Made by a program: the position numbers and the translations under genes
NCBI GenBank assembly: GCA_036924285.1
Contig: JAYKYS010000012.1
Coordinates: forward strand, 10,230,001 to 10,294,000
Length of the DNA: 64,000 nucleotides
Source: Asterella californica
Lineage: Eukaryota > Streptophyta > Marchantiopsida > Marchantiales > Aytoniaceae
Direction: 5' to 3'
The notes under the pieces: model-generated
Told to the model about the DNA's origin: nothing
Databases searched by the model: none
What the model saw: only the letters and a program-made list of their open reading frames with translations
In this document: piece after piece, positions 39,888 to 48,911 of the stretch
How positions within the stretch are numbered: the stretch's first letter is position 1
Layout of the letters: each line of letters begins with the position of its first letter

Positions 39888-42800
39888 TTGACTTCATGTG
39901 GATCAGTGTGTTATAGGAAGGTTGAGAATCTGAAGAGGTTTGAGAGGCAACATGTGAAGTGTGTACAGCAGTCTTTGTGGGACAGTGGAGAGTTAGCAGG
40001 AGATGAATACATATCTGGAGTGTTTGAAGAGCAGTATTTGGTAGATACTATAGGGGAGTTGAAATCTATAGTAGAAAGTTCTATAGATGGTGTAGATAGA
40101 GTGGTGAGAGTGAGCTCCAAGGAGCTTTATGATGTAATTGATAAGTTTATAGATCGACAAGAGGTGTATGTGGAGACCAAGTACAAGTCAGTGGCGAAGA
40201 AAGTCAAACCAGTGGCTTTGCCTTTACCACTCGATTACAATCAGAAGATGGAGCAAGCTGCACGAGAACCGACGCTCAGAGGACCGAGAAGAATTGGGCA
40301 CCAGTTCACAGAAACAACACTGAAGGAGCTGAGGATTGGAGGTGATGGATTTCTTACTGAGCAAGAGAAGAAGAGCTTCAGGGAGATGCTATCTAGGCAT
40401 GGTAAGGCGTTTGCATTTGAGTCACATGAAGTAGGATGTGTAGATCCAAGTGTAGTTGCACCTATGGTAATCTTTACTATACCGCATGTGCCTTGGAATC
40501 TACGTCCTATCCCTGTGCCTAGAGCTCATCTGCCAAAGCTAATAGACTTGCTCAATGAGAGGATTAGGATGGGTATCTTGGAACCATCTATAGCTCCCTA
40601 TTCTAGCAGATGGTTTACTGTTCCGAAGAAGAGTGGAGCTTTGAGATTTATCCAAGATATGCAGCCAGTTAACAAGGTGACTATAAGAAATATGGGTATA
40701 GGACCTATTGTAGACGAGTTTGCAGAGGCTTTTGCTGGTCGTGCTATCTATTCCATGGGAGACTTATATTCAGGGTATGATCAGTTTCAGTTATCCTCTG
40801 AGAGTAGAGACTTGACTACAATGAGGACACCTTTGGGGTTACTAAGGATGTGCACCTTGCCACAAGGTGCTACCAATTTTGTAGCACATATGATGAATGG
40901 CATGAATAAAGTTTTGAGGGATTTCATTCCTGAAAAAACTATGCCATTCCTTGATGATGTGCCGATCAAAGGATGTGCTGAGGAGGAGAAGAATGAGGTA
41001 AAAGATCAGAGGGGGTGCCGTAAGTTTGTAGCAGATCACATAGCTGATTGTGATAAGATACTGAGTCGACTGGAAGAGGTTCATTTGACTTTATCAGGAG
41101 CCAAGTCTGTGTTTGGAGTACAAGAGGTGTTAATAGTGGGACATCTGTGTGGATCTTATGGTCGGAAACCTTGTCCAAACAAGGTTGATGCCATCCGAAG
41201 GATGAAGGAGACATGTGGGTCAGTTACTGAGGTGAGAAGGTTTCTAGGTGCATGTGTGTTTTATCATATATGGATTCCACACTTTGCACATGTAGCAGAT
41301 CCGTTGTACAAGCTGCTGAGGAAGGGGCAAAGATTTCAGTGGCAAGAGGAGCAAAGCGAGTCTATGAGGAAGTTGAAGGATCTTTTGGCTTCACCGCCAA
41401 CTCTCCGGAAGGTAACATATGAGTTGGGCAGATCTGTTATCATTACTGTTGATACTAGTCCTATTGGCATTGGATGGGCTGTAGGACAGGATGATGAGGA
41501 TGGAAATAGATATGTGGTGCGTTTTGGAGCTAAGGTGTTAAGTTCACGGCAGAGAGACTACCCTCAGGTAAAAAGAGAACTATGGGGAGTAGTTACTGCG
41601 ATGAAGAGTGACAAGGAATACTTGATAGGAGCACCTGTGGTTGTGGAGACAGATTGTTTACCTCTCTTGGGAATGATCACTAGCTGTACAACTCCAGATA
41701 TTGCTATGTTGAGGTGGATAGCATATATCAAGTCCTTGAACCCAGAGTTTAGACATATTGCAGGGAAGGATAATCCTGTGGCAGATATGTTATCAAGGGC
41801 TAGGTATTACGATGAGAAAGAAATGATAGATGATCAGGAGGATGTGGGAACAGAGTTCTATTCTAGTGCTCTTGCTAGAAGAGATAGAAGCTGTTTTGCA
41901 ACCTCGTTGGAGTTTTTTGAAGAAACTATGTATGATGGCGAGTGGTTGGATCTTGGGCGCTATTTGAGTTCACTGGAAAGGCAAGAAGGCTGGTCTGATG
42001 CAGATTTCAAGAGGATCCGTAGAATAGCTTATGGTTACTTTTTACATGGAGGACATCTATGGAAACGCCCTAAGCTACAAGGAGGTATACCGCAGCGGGT
42101 GGTATGTGACTTGGAATTGCAGCAGAAGCTGATCAAAGAGTTCCATGAGAGTTTATGGGCCGGTCATAGAGGAGTTTGGGCTACATTTGCCAAGATGAAG
42201 GAAAAGTATTGGTGGAAGGGTATGTATAAGGATGTAGTACAGTTTGTTTCATCCTGTATATCCTGCCAGATGTATTCCAACGTACGTCATCGTGATGGAT
42301 TGCATCCTACTTATCCTTTAGCTATCCATTACAAATGGGTAGTTGATCTGGTAACTATGCCATTTGGACTTGGACAAATGAGGTATCTAGTCTTGGCTAG
42401 AGAAGATCTATCTAACCAAGTCGAAGGCCGTGCTCTTAGGACGAAGACCACTGCTAGTGTCTGCCGCTTTCTACTTGAAGATGTTATTTGTAGGTATGGG
42501 TGTGTGGGAAAGATCACTGCAGATAGGGGTGAGCTGGATGCACAAGAAGCAGTTGAGTTCTTCAAGCGATTGGGAATCAAGTTGGCGTTAACCACTGCTT
42601 ACAATCCTGAAGGGAATGGCAAGAGCGAACGAGGTCATCCGCCAATCATCAAAGCTTTGGTAAAAGCTTGCAAGGGTAAGATCCGTGAATGGCCTAGACT
42701 GCTACCATTTGCTTTGTGGGTAGATCGTACAACTCATAGTACCGTTACAGGTTACATGCCAGCAGAGTTGATACTAGGGCAAAAACCTGTGATGCCGATT

Positions 42801-43292
42801 GAGGAGGTTGTGCCTACTTGGAATGTTTTGCCATGGGAAGATGGTAGAAGTACGGAGGATCTTCTTGCATTAAGGATCCAGCAGTTAGAACGAAGACCTG
42901 AGGATGTTGCCAAAGCTGTGGAAAGGTTAAAGACTGCTAGAGAGAGAAACAAAGGCAGATTTGATAGAACGCATAGATTACGACCTAAACCAGTTAAGGA
43001 GGGTGATTGGGTGTTAGTCTATGATAGTAGTCTTGATAATCAGCATAGCGCTATCAGAAAGTTTTCCAAGAGATGGTTCGGACCTTATGTGGTGTTAGAA
43101 GTTTATGATAATGCCACATATTCTTTGAGAGAGTTAGATGGTGCAGTGCTCAAGATACCAGTCGTAGGGAAGAGAATCAAGCTCTTTAGAAGGAGAGGGG
43201 ACGATCAGAACATTGCAGAGCTTACTGAGGATGAAGCTGAAGACTCAATGGAGGTTGAAGATGAATTTGAAGCTGAAGCTGAAGAGTCTTGA
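39888..43292 (+). CDS. pol: Pol (RT, RNase H, integrase) of B element, intact
   Basis: 1134 residues without a stop. The N-terminal 130-180 residues are a lineage-specific region also in A'. RT: WFTVPKKSGALRFIQDMQPVN (near 240-258), GDLYSGYDQFQL, catalytic FLDD (MPFLDDVPIKG, near 352). RNase H: ITVDTSPIGIGWAVG (about 521), KRELWGVV, VETDCLPLLGM (about 587). Integrase: HESLWAGHRG and CISCQ (zinc, about 750-790), core Asp in WVVDLV (about 818), TADRGE (about 876) and Glu in GKSERG (about 911), then a C-terminal module (WFGPYVVLEVYDNATYSL) and an acidic tail. FLDD and DHG protease resemble some fungal Gypsy lineages by recollection. No chromodomain is visible. Confidence 0.92.
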   Translation: MTSCGSVCYRKVENLKRFERQHVKCVQQSLWDSGELAGDEYISGVFEEQYLVDTIGELKSIVESSIDGVDRVVRVSSKELYDVIDKFIDRQEVYVETKYKSVAKKVKPVALPLPLDYNQKMEQAAREPTLRGPRRIGHQFTETTLKELRIGGDGFLTEQEKKSFREMLSRHGKAFAFESHEVGCVDPSVVAPMVIFTIPHVPWNLRPIPVPRAHLPKLIDLLNERIRMGILEPSIAPYSSRWFTVPKKSGALRFIQDMQPVNKVTIRNMGIGPIVDEFAEAFAGRAIYSMGDLYSGYDQFQLSSESRDLTTMRTPLGLLRMCTLPQGATNFVAHMMNGMNKVLRDFIPEKTMPFLDDVPIKGCAEEEKNEVKDQRGCRKFVADHIADCDKILSRLEEVHLTLSGAKSVFGVQEVLIVGHLCGSYGRKPCPNKVDAIRRMKETCGSVTEVRRFLGACVFYHIWIPHFAHVADPLYKLLRKGQRFQWQEEQSESMRKLKDLLASPPTLRKVTYELGRSVIITVDTSPIGIGWAVGQDDEDGNRYVVRFGAKVLSSRQRDYPQVKRELWGVVTAMKSDKEYLIGAPVVVETDCLPLLGMITSCTTPDIAMLRWIAYIKSLNPEFRHIAGKDNPVADMLSRARYYDEKEMIDDQEDVGTEFYSSALARRDRSCFATSLEFFEETMYDGEWLDLGRYLSSLERQEGWSDADFKRIRRIAYGYFLHGGHLWKRPKLQGGIPQRVVCDLELQQKLIKEFHESLWAGHRGVWATFAKMKEKYWWKGMYKDVVQFVSSCISCQMYSNVRHRDGLHPTYPLAIHYKWVVDLVTMPFGLGQMRYLVLAREDLSNQVEGRALRTKTTASVCRFLLEDVICRYGCVGKITADRGELDAQEAVEFFKRLGIKLALTTAYNPEGNGKSERGHPPIIKALVKACKGKIREWPRLLPFALWVDRTTHSTVTGYMPAELILGQKPVMPIEEVVPTWNVLPWEDGRSTEDLLALRIQQLERRPEDVAKAVERLKTARERNKGRFDRTHRLRPKPVKEGDWVLVYDSSLDNQHSAIRKFSKRWFGPYVVLEVYDNATYSLRELDGAVLKIPVVGKRIKLFRRRGDDQNIAELTEDEAEDSMEVEDEFEAEAEES

Positions 43293-43327
43293 TCTGGTCT
43301 GGCACATACCGGAGGATGTGCAGGTTC

Positions 43328-43339
43328 AGAGGGGGTGGA
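43328..43339 (+). promoter_or_regulatory. polypurine tract of B element
   Basis: AGAGGGGGTGGA directly precedes the 3' LTR. The A' element has the same tract (GGAGGGGGTGGA) at 54189-54200. Confidence 0.8.
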
Positions 43340-44712
43340 TGTCGCGCCATTTGGCGGCTACATGCTTGACTTCTACTCCGACGCTTAGGTTTGGTAGTTC
43401 TAGAAGTTAGCTCATATTACTTCTAGTCCTTTATGTATATGTTTGACACCTTTGCATACAGTGTTAACACTATTTTGAGTCCTAGTAGGCTGATAGTATG
43501 TTAGTTATCTTGTTCAAGCATTTGTGCGCTTGTGCAAGTGACTTCTTACTTGTCTATGAGGTTCAATGTACATAACTTAGGATTTCCATGCTGATAGGGG
43601 TTTGAGCTCATGGGTTGTACTTACTTGTCGCCCATGCACGCTTTCTAGCTAATTTAAGTTATTTTTCGGGGCTATGTGTCATTTTAGGTAGTTTAAGTTT
43701 TACGCTGGCACTCTAGGGGGCTTGACGTGGTAGCTTATGAGTGTAGAAAAGTTACCAGGTAGTTTAAGGCACAAAAGGACAGTCAAGTGGAGCTATGAAC
43801 TCCCATTGGTCCATTTTTGTCTTTTGTAAAACTCTAAGTTTAGAAACAGAGCTCTAGAGGAGAGTTCGAGCAATTGGTGAGGTATCTTCGAAATCTGAGA
43901 GCACAGGAAGAGAGAGCTCGTCGTGCCAAGCACTGTCAGTGAAATTTTTGCTCGATTTGGATCAATAAACAAGGAGTTATGCCCAATTGAAGTTCGGATT
44001 GTGCCAAAACTGCATCACTTTTGTTGATTTTGGGGTTTTCGGTGCCAATTGCAGCAGAATTGAGGAAATCACTTCAAAACTTCGTGGTTGCGTTCACTGT
44101 CAGGAGGGCTACGACTGTCCAAAAAGTTTCGAATCATTTGAGTAACTGAGTAATTCAGGGCGGCCGCTGAAGCAGAGGGGGTCTGAAAAGCTCTTAATCT
44201 AGAGCAGCGACTTTAGAGAAGGAGATCTGGAGTTCTACAAACATTCAGGAGTCCCAACTTCACAGGGATGTTCAGCATCCTGTAGACTTCAAATACTGTG
44301 AGAAGATTTGAAATTCATCGAGCCAATTCTCTGTTCTATGTCTGAATAGCTGTCTAGGTACCAGAAATTGCCATAATTCTCTTATTCAGAACTTTTCTGT
44401 TCATATCTCCGTGTCAGAATTTGATCTCAGGTTGAAACTTCGTCTGTGAGTTCAGTAGTACCTCATTTGCATGTAGGGGAAGTTTAGAGGTCTAAACCTT
44501 CATAGTTTTCCTCTCTTTGAGTGTCAAAGTTCACCGCTTAAGCCTATTACTACCAGTGAGACCTAAATTTCGCTTTTTGAGCATATCAGAGGATCCTACA
44601 CTCCTGTGTGAGTGTTTATAGCTCCTGTTGTGACCTGAAAGCCAACCTCTTGAGTAAACAACCACAGCCAGAAGCCCGGCGCTTTCCTAGGTAGACGGAT
44701 CACACTCCGACA
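43340..44712 (+). repeat. 3' LTR of family B element
   Basis: 1373 bp, the same length as the 5' LTR and nearly identical. It ends CTCCGACA at 44712, followed by the CCGT duplication. Confidence 0.92.
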
Positions 44713-44716
44713 CCGT

Positions 44717-45455
44717 GGTGGAGTATCTACGTACTGGTGTGATAGTAGGCACAGTAAGTGCCAAGGAGCGAGATCGTGTCCTTCAACGAGCGAAGAGATT
44801 TCGACGAGAAGGACGACATGTACTTCGAGTGTGGGGTGATGGAAGGGTACGGATAGTGCCACATCCATCCCAGAGGGCACAGTTAGTACGACATGCCCAT
44901 GAGGAGTTGGGACATTTTGGAGTGAAGCGTACGCATAGCTTACTCCAAGGACAGTATTGGTGGCGTGGTATGCACATCGATGTGCAACAGTTTGTCGCAC
45001 GATGTGTGGTTTGTGATCGAGTACGAGCATCGTTTAATGCTCCTACTCCACAGTTACACCCTTTACCGATTATGGGGTTGGGTTACCGTTGGAGTTTGGA
45101 TTTTGCGGGACCCTTACCGTTGACCGTACGTCACCACCGGTATGTGTTGGTGATGGTGGAGCACTTCTCCAAGTGGATTGAGTTGGTGGCATTACCAGAC
45201 AAGGCGAGTGGAGGGACGGCGTACGCGTTCTTAGATCGAGTGCTGAGTCGTTTCGGAGCACCAGCTGAAGTGCTGACAGACCAAGGTACAGAGTTCCTTG
45301 GTGAGTTTCAGGCCTTGTGTGATCAGGCGCTGATTGATCATCGGACTACATCTCGAGATCATCCTGAGGCGGATGGTTTGGCGGAGAGGGTAGTTCAGAC
45401 GATGAAGAGAGGATTGCGCAAGTATGGCTTGCAGAAGGGCCACTTGGGAGACTGA
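44717..45455 (+). CDS. pol: integrase of the methyltransferase element
   Basis: Continues the RNase H frame across the B insertion. Zinc domain: VRHAHEELGHFG and CVVCDR. Core: WSLDFAGP (first Asp), VLTDQGTEF (second Asp), GLAERVVQTMKRGL (Glu), so D,D-35-E-like residues are all present. It would join cDNA ends to the chromosome. A TGA at 45453 (CGA or TGG origin likely) interrupts it before the C-terminal part, which continues in the same frame at 45456. Confidence 0.88.
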
Positions 45456-46136
45456 GATGTGCAGTTACCATGGTTGGCTATGGGCTACCGTTTTAGCCGA
45501 CAAGCGTCTTTGGCTTCCTTCTCACCGTATTTCTTATTGTATGGCCGAGATCCAGATCTACCTTCGGCCATTCGTCGTGATTCTGCTGAGGTGCTGGACC
45601 TTGATGACCCGGATATGTGGGTGCGAGCATGTTCTCAACGAGCAGAGACATTTCGGAGAGTTATGCCTATGGCTTTTGAGAACCTAGCGATTGCCCAGCA
45701 TAGAGACACGTTGCGATAGGCGACTATCCGAGGAGGAGGTTATCGGCCGTCGATTCGCGGGTTTTATCCTGGCGATTATATCTATCTACAGCAGACTGCA
45801 CCGACGACGTTGGACGTGACCGCAGGGCGCACTATTTTACGAGTGCGTGAGGTGTTACCTTCTGGAGTACTCATGTTAGAGGGCCGTGATGGTGTTGTGT
45901 GGAAGGACCATGTGCGTAATTGCGCGCCATGTCATCTTCCCAACATTGATGGTACCGTTGACCCAAGCTTAGCAGTTGTACGCGCGGGCTTGAGGTGTAT
46001 GTTGTGTGGGTCTGCTGGTGGAGTAGCCCGTATGTTGGTGTGTGATGGTTGTTCGAGAGGGTGGCACATGTCATGTTTGACTCCACCTCTCAGTGTAGTT
46101 CCTACTGGACGGTGGGTTTGTCCTCGATGTATATAG
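45456..46136 (+). CDS. integrase C-terminus with PHD finger
   Basis: Same frame as integrase. LPWLAMGYRFSRQASLASFSPYFLLYGRDP is the usual end of the core. A TAG at 45717 interrupts; then GFYPGDYIYLQQ...ILRVREVLPSGVLMLEGRDG resembles the SH3-like module of integrases. The last 46 residues (45996-46133) form a PHD finger with all eight ligands in C4HC3 order: CMLC, CDGC, WHMSC, CPRC, plus the Trp before the last pair. PHD fingers bind histone H3 tails. At the place where chromoviruses carry a chromodomain, it could steer integration. The stop at 46134 is natural. Confidence 0.85.
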
Positions 46137-46309
46137 CGGAGATAGTCGATTAGATCTTTGCGTGGTATGGATTGCAGACAGGCGACTAACGATGGGGCGA
46201 TGTAGCACCCGGCCTCCTGATCCTTGCACCCATGAAGGTGTGTATCACGTAGTTGGGATATGGAGCTATCTGGAGTTAGAGGGACCTAACCGCCAGTTAG
46301 GGGGGCGAT
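46137..46309 (+). other. 3' untranslated region of the methyltransferase element
   Basis: Short non-coding stretch after the PHD stop, ending in CCAGTTAGGGGGGCGA (46295-46309). That G-rich run could be the polypurine tract, but it lies 135 bp from the conserved LTR core. Confidence 0.4.
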
Positions 46310-46444
46310 TGTGATACACTTGTGTATGTGTATGACATCGTCCATGTGTTATGTGTATGTGTGGTATATCTATGACAGCGATGTGTTATGTGTATGTGTG
46401 GTATACCTATGACAGCGATGTATGTTGTGTATGCGCACGACAGC
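46310..46444 (+). repeat. GTGTATG-rich segment, first copy
   Basis: It runs from TGTGATACACTTGTGTATG to GCGCACGACAGC, with internal repeats of TATGTGTATGTGTGGTATACCTATGACAGCGATG. A second copy lies at about 46740-46853, on the other side of the LTR core. Confidence 0.75.
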
Positions 46445-46851
46445 TGTCACGTTAGTTTGGGCACCTCGGCTAGGTTGACCGAGTGCGAAGTGACGCATCC
46501 CGGTAAGGCCGTTAGTGCCGTTAGGGCGAGTTGGGAGGAGAGTCCACTAGGGGTAAACTTCGCAGGTAGGGCTTGGAGGCCTTAGTTCTTTGAGTTGAGC
46601 CTTCAAGCTCCAGGCTATGGTGGATAGTCTAGTTGAGTGTAACCCGGATTCTCTTCGCGTTTAGAGTGGGTTTGGCTTGACCATTTGTGAGTAGTCCTTG
46701 TTGTGGTGTTGGAGATGGTAATTTCTCTATACAGATTATTGTGGTACACTTGTGTATGTGTATGTGTATGACATCGTCCATGTGTTATGTGTATGTGTGG
46801 TATACCTATGACAGCGATGTATGTTGTGTAGCGATGTGTATGCGCACGACA
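46445..46851 (+). repeat. 3' LTR of the methyltransferase element
   Basis: The core 46445-46733 matches 28195-28483. It is followed by the second GTGTATG-rich segment, ending CACGACA at 46851, then GCAT and D2 sequence. TGTC...GACA ends and the near-matching GCGT/GCAT flanks support 46851 as the element end, although the 5' LTR lacks the GTGTATG segment. Confidence 0.65.
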
Positions 46852-46855
46852 GCAT

Positions 46856-47703
46856 CTTCTGGTGAGAGCCGGGCCTCAGCTGTGGCATCAGAGTGGGAGG
46901 GGGCGTTGCTGCTGCCTCTCGGTCATCGTCTTCCGAGGTCTCCTCCTTCACCTCCTGTCGCTCCGTTGGCCCATACACTGCCAGCTGATCTTCCTTAAGA
47001 TCCCCCATGGCTACATACAAGTAGCAGAAGAAGGGCGTCAAGTGTCCTCCCGCCGGGGTACCCAAGTATGCTAGCTCCGTCTGTACATAGTTGTGGATGT
47101 ACGCGCCTCAGTAGATTGACACTCTGTCATCCCACACTGATTCCAGGAACTCCACGTCCTGATCTCCTAAGTACCTCGTCTTCTGCGCTTTCCCCTTGGG
47201 AAAGAGATGTAGAAATAACTTTGCCAGGAGGCGCTTCTTCGGCTCCCGGTAAGATTCTATCTTCCAACCGTTCCTCCCCTACCTGTCTTCCACGAAAAGG
47301 TAGGTGGTACTCCCAGGCACATGCCACGAACTCACAATCCTAGGCAAGATCTTCTTCTCGTACCAATATCCTCGGTTCTCGGACTCAGGCCTGTGAAACG
47401 TCTTACGCCACCAGTCTTCAGTCCAGGAAGACGGTCTTCCCCGAGCTACTCCTGCCTTCGCAGGTACACGGTTACGCGGTGGTAACGCTGCCCACACCTC
47501 CTCCAGAAGCCCTTGCTCTGCGAGGTTCCAATCCCACAAGAAGAAGTCGAGACCCAACTCCTTGAGGAAAGGAGTGGCCTCTGCCAATTCTGCCGCTGGT
47601 AACACCAAGCCTCGCGGATGCATCGACATACCTGGAAGATCTGTTGCACTAAACCACAAGCACCTACTATGAGCTGAAGGCTCAGTTCTTCCCGAGTGCC
47701 CAC
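46856..47703 (-). pseudogene. family D ORF1, N-terminal part (D2 copy)
   Basis: Minus strand: WFSATDLPGMSMHPRGLVLPAAEL...FFLWDWNLAEQGLLEEVWAALPP...WWRKTFHRPESENRGYW (47659-47279), a stop near 47279, then broken frames to GTPAGGHLTPFFCYLYVAMGDLKEDQL (47065-46860). It corresponds to 14626-15445 of D1. The ORF continues at 28190 after the methyltransferase element. The family is not recognised. Confidence 0.55.
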
Positions 47704-48719
47704 AGTCTAGCTTCTACTTCTCAGAAGACGAAACTAGTCTTCCAGAAGACAGCTACTCCGTCTTCCGGGATTCTAACAGTATTTCCTAGATAGCTCTCGT
47801 CTTCCGAGCTATATCTAAACAATCCTATCTAAGCAAGGCCTCGCATGGATTACCAAGAAGGCAATCCACCTTGCATTACATCCTACTTCCTATCAGAAGA
47901 TACAAGATATGCGAGAAGTAGAGTATGAGAAAGGTTCAAAAGAAGGTTGCGGGCTCCTACGGTGACAGTGGCCTCTGGGAAGACACTCGGGACAGCTTCC
48001 GATTCAATGTCTTTCTCGGAAGACTTCTCGAAGTCGGGCTTCCCTTCACTGGTCTCACCTGTCTTCGTCTTCCGACGCGCAATCTATCCTCGCAACAGAC
48101 TCCAGACAACTGCACTCTGTTCTTCTGACTTCTCACCTCTCATACGCACTCAGAAGAAGCTTACTGCATGATGGGAAGACATGACCCTCGACCATTTTCT
48201 CCAGATTCTGCCAGCAAGACTTCTCACAACTCTCTTCTAAGTTCGGGAAGAAGAAGGAACGGCTGCTATGGATCGGACAGAAGAGACCCGAATGGACCCT
48301 CGCGTCTTCTCGCTCATTTTGTCAACCTTCCAGTCCTCTAGTCTCTCTAGGAAGATGGGGAGTTGAGAAGCTTGGAAGACCGGGAGGCACAGGCCTAGTT
48401 CCCGACTTCCAACTTCTCGAAATAACAAAACAACTCACCACACCTCTCAGGATTCGTACCAAGTCTCTCTAAACACAAAAGCAAAGCAAATCCACTCTTG
48501 ATACGAATTGTGTTCAGTTGACTTCCGAAGACAGTCAAATTTAAGAAGCGTCTTCCGAAGATGTTCCCATCTTCCGAATCGTCTTCTGTTCCAAGTTTCG
48601 GGGGTAGAGAGGTAGTAGGGTAGGGAAATTGATAGTTGGGATCTCCAATTTGAAGACTAGAGGTAGGGAAGCTCGAATTGAGCTCCGGAAGAAGCAAGGA
48701 GATGTCTTGATAGAAATTG
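47704..48719 (-). other. D2 leader between PBS and ORF1
   Basis: Non-coding and homologous to 15446-16470. It holds the CTTCCGAAG/GTCTTC array near 48520-48595. I see no conserved ORF. Confidence 0.5.
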
Positions 48720-48739
48720 GGCAGCGCTTCCGCGCCCAA
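48720..48739 (-). promoter_or_regulatory. putative primer binding site of D2
   Basis: TTGGGCGCGGAAGCGC on the minus strand directly follows the LTR end GAGACA. It is the same site as in D1. Confidence 0.55.
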
Positions 48740-48911
48740 TGTCTCAATAGGAAAGATGGGGGGTGGGGGTAATCGATCAGGCTGCCTACACACAACGAAA
48801 GAAGCGCGGGGAATACCAGGAAAAGGTGAGAAGAAGTGGGAAGAGGAAAGAACAGGAGAAAGAATCTCTACAGTCTTCTTCGGCTCCCCGAGTTGCCTTC
48901 GACCTCCGCGC
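48740..48911 (-). repeat. D2 LTR, distal part
   Basis: Homologous to 16491-16665 of the D1 LTR. It is interrupted at 48911 by the A' element; the proximal part resumes at 56205. Confidence 0.7.

Larger units (their letters stand above)
36007..44712 (+). mobile_element. family B Ty3/Gypsy element, near-intact
   Basis: Two 1373-bp LTRs (36007-37379, 43340-44712) bracket PBS, gag, zinc knuckle/protease, pol and polypurine tract. I saw a single base difference between the LTRs (G/A near 36127 versus 43463), so insertion is recent. The target duplication is CCGT (36003-36006 and 44713-44716), and excision restores the host element's frame. It encodes all domains, with one frameshift in gag, so it may be or recently have been active. 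Confidence 0.92.
28195..46851 (+). mobile_element. Ty3/Gypsy element encoding a DNA methyltransferase and a PHD finger
   Basis: Element about 9.9 kb net of the B insertion. Order: LTR, 1.9 kb leader, Gag, protease, DNMT3-like methyltransferase, RT, RNase H, integrase, PHD finger, LTR. It sits in D2 ORF1. Flanks GCGT (28191-28194) and GCAT (46852-46855) fit a 4-bp target duplication with one change; the empty site resembles 14600-14610. RT-RNase H-integrase order marks Ty3/Gypsy. Coding continuity is broken only by in-frame stops (31754, 34310, 35360, 45453, 45717) and the B insertion. Confidence 0.85.

Noticed and set aside
46310..46860. Plain microsatellite at the 3' end of the methyltransferase element
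   Set aside because: The GTGTATG-rich segment occurs twice with the same complex end (GCGCACGACAGC) around the LTR core, so it is more than a simple repeat.
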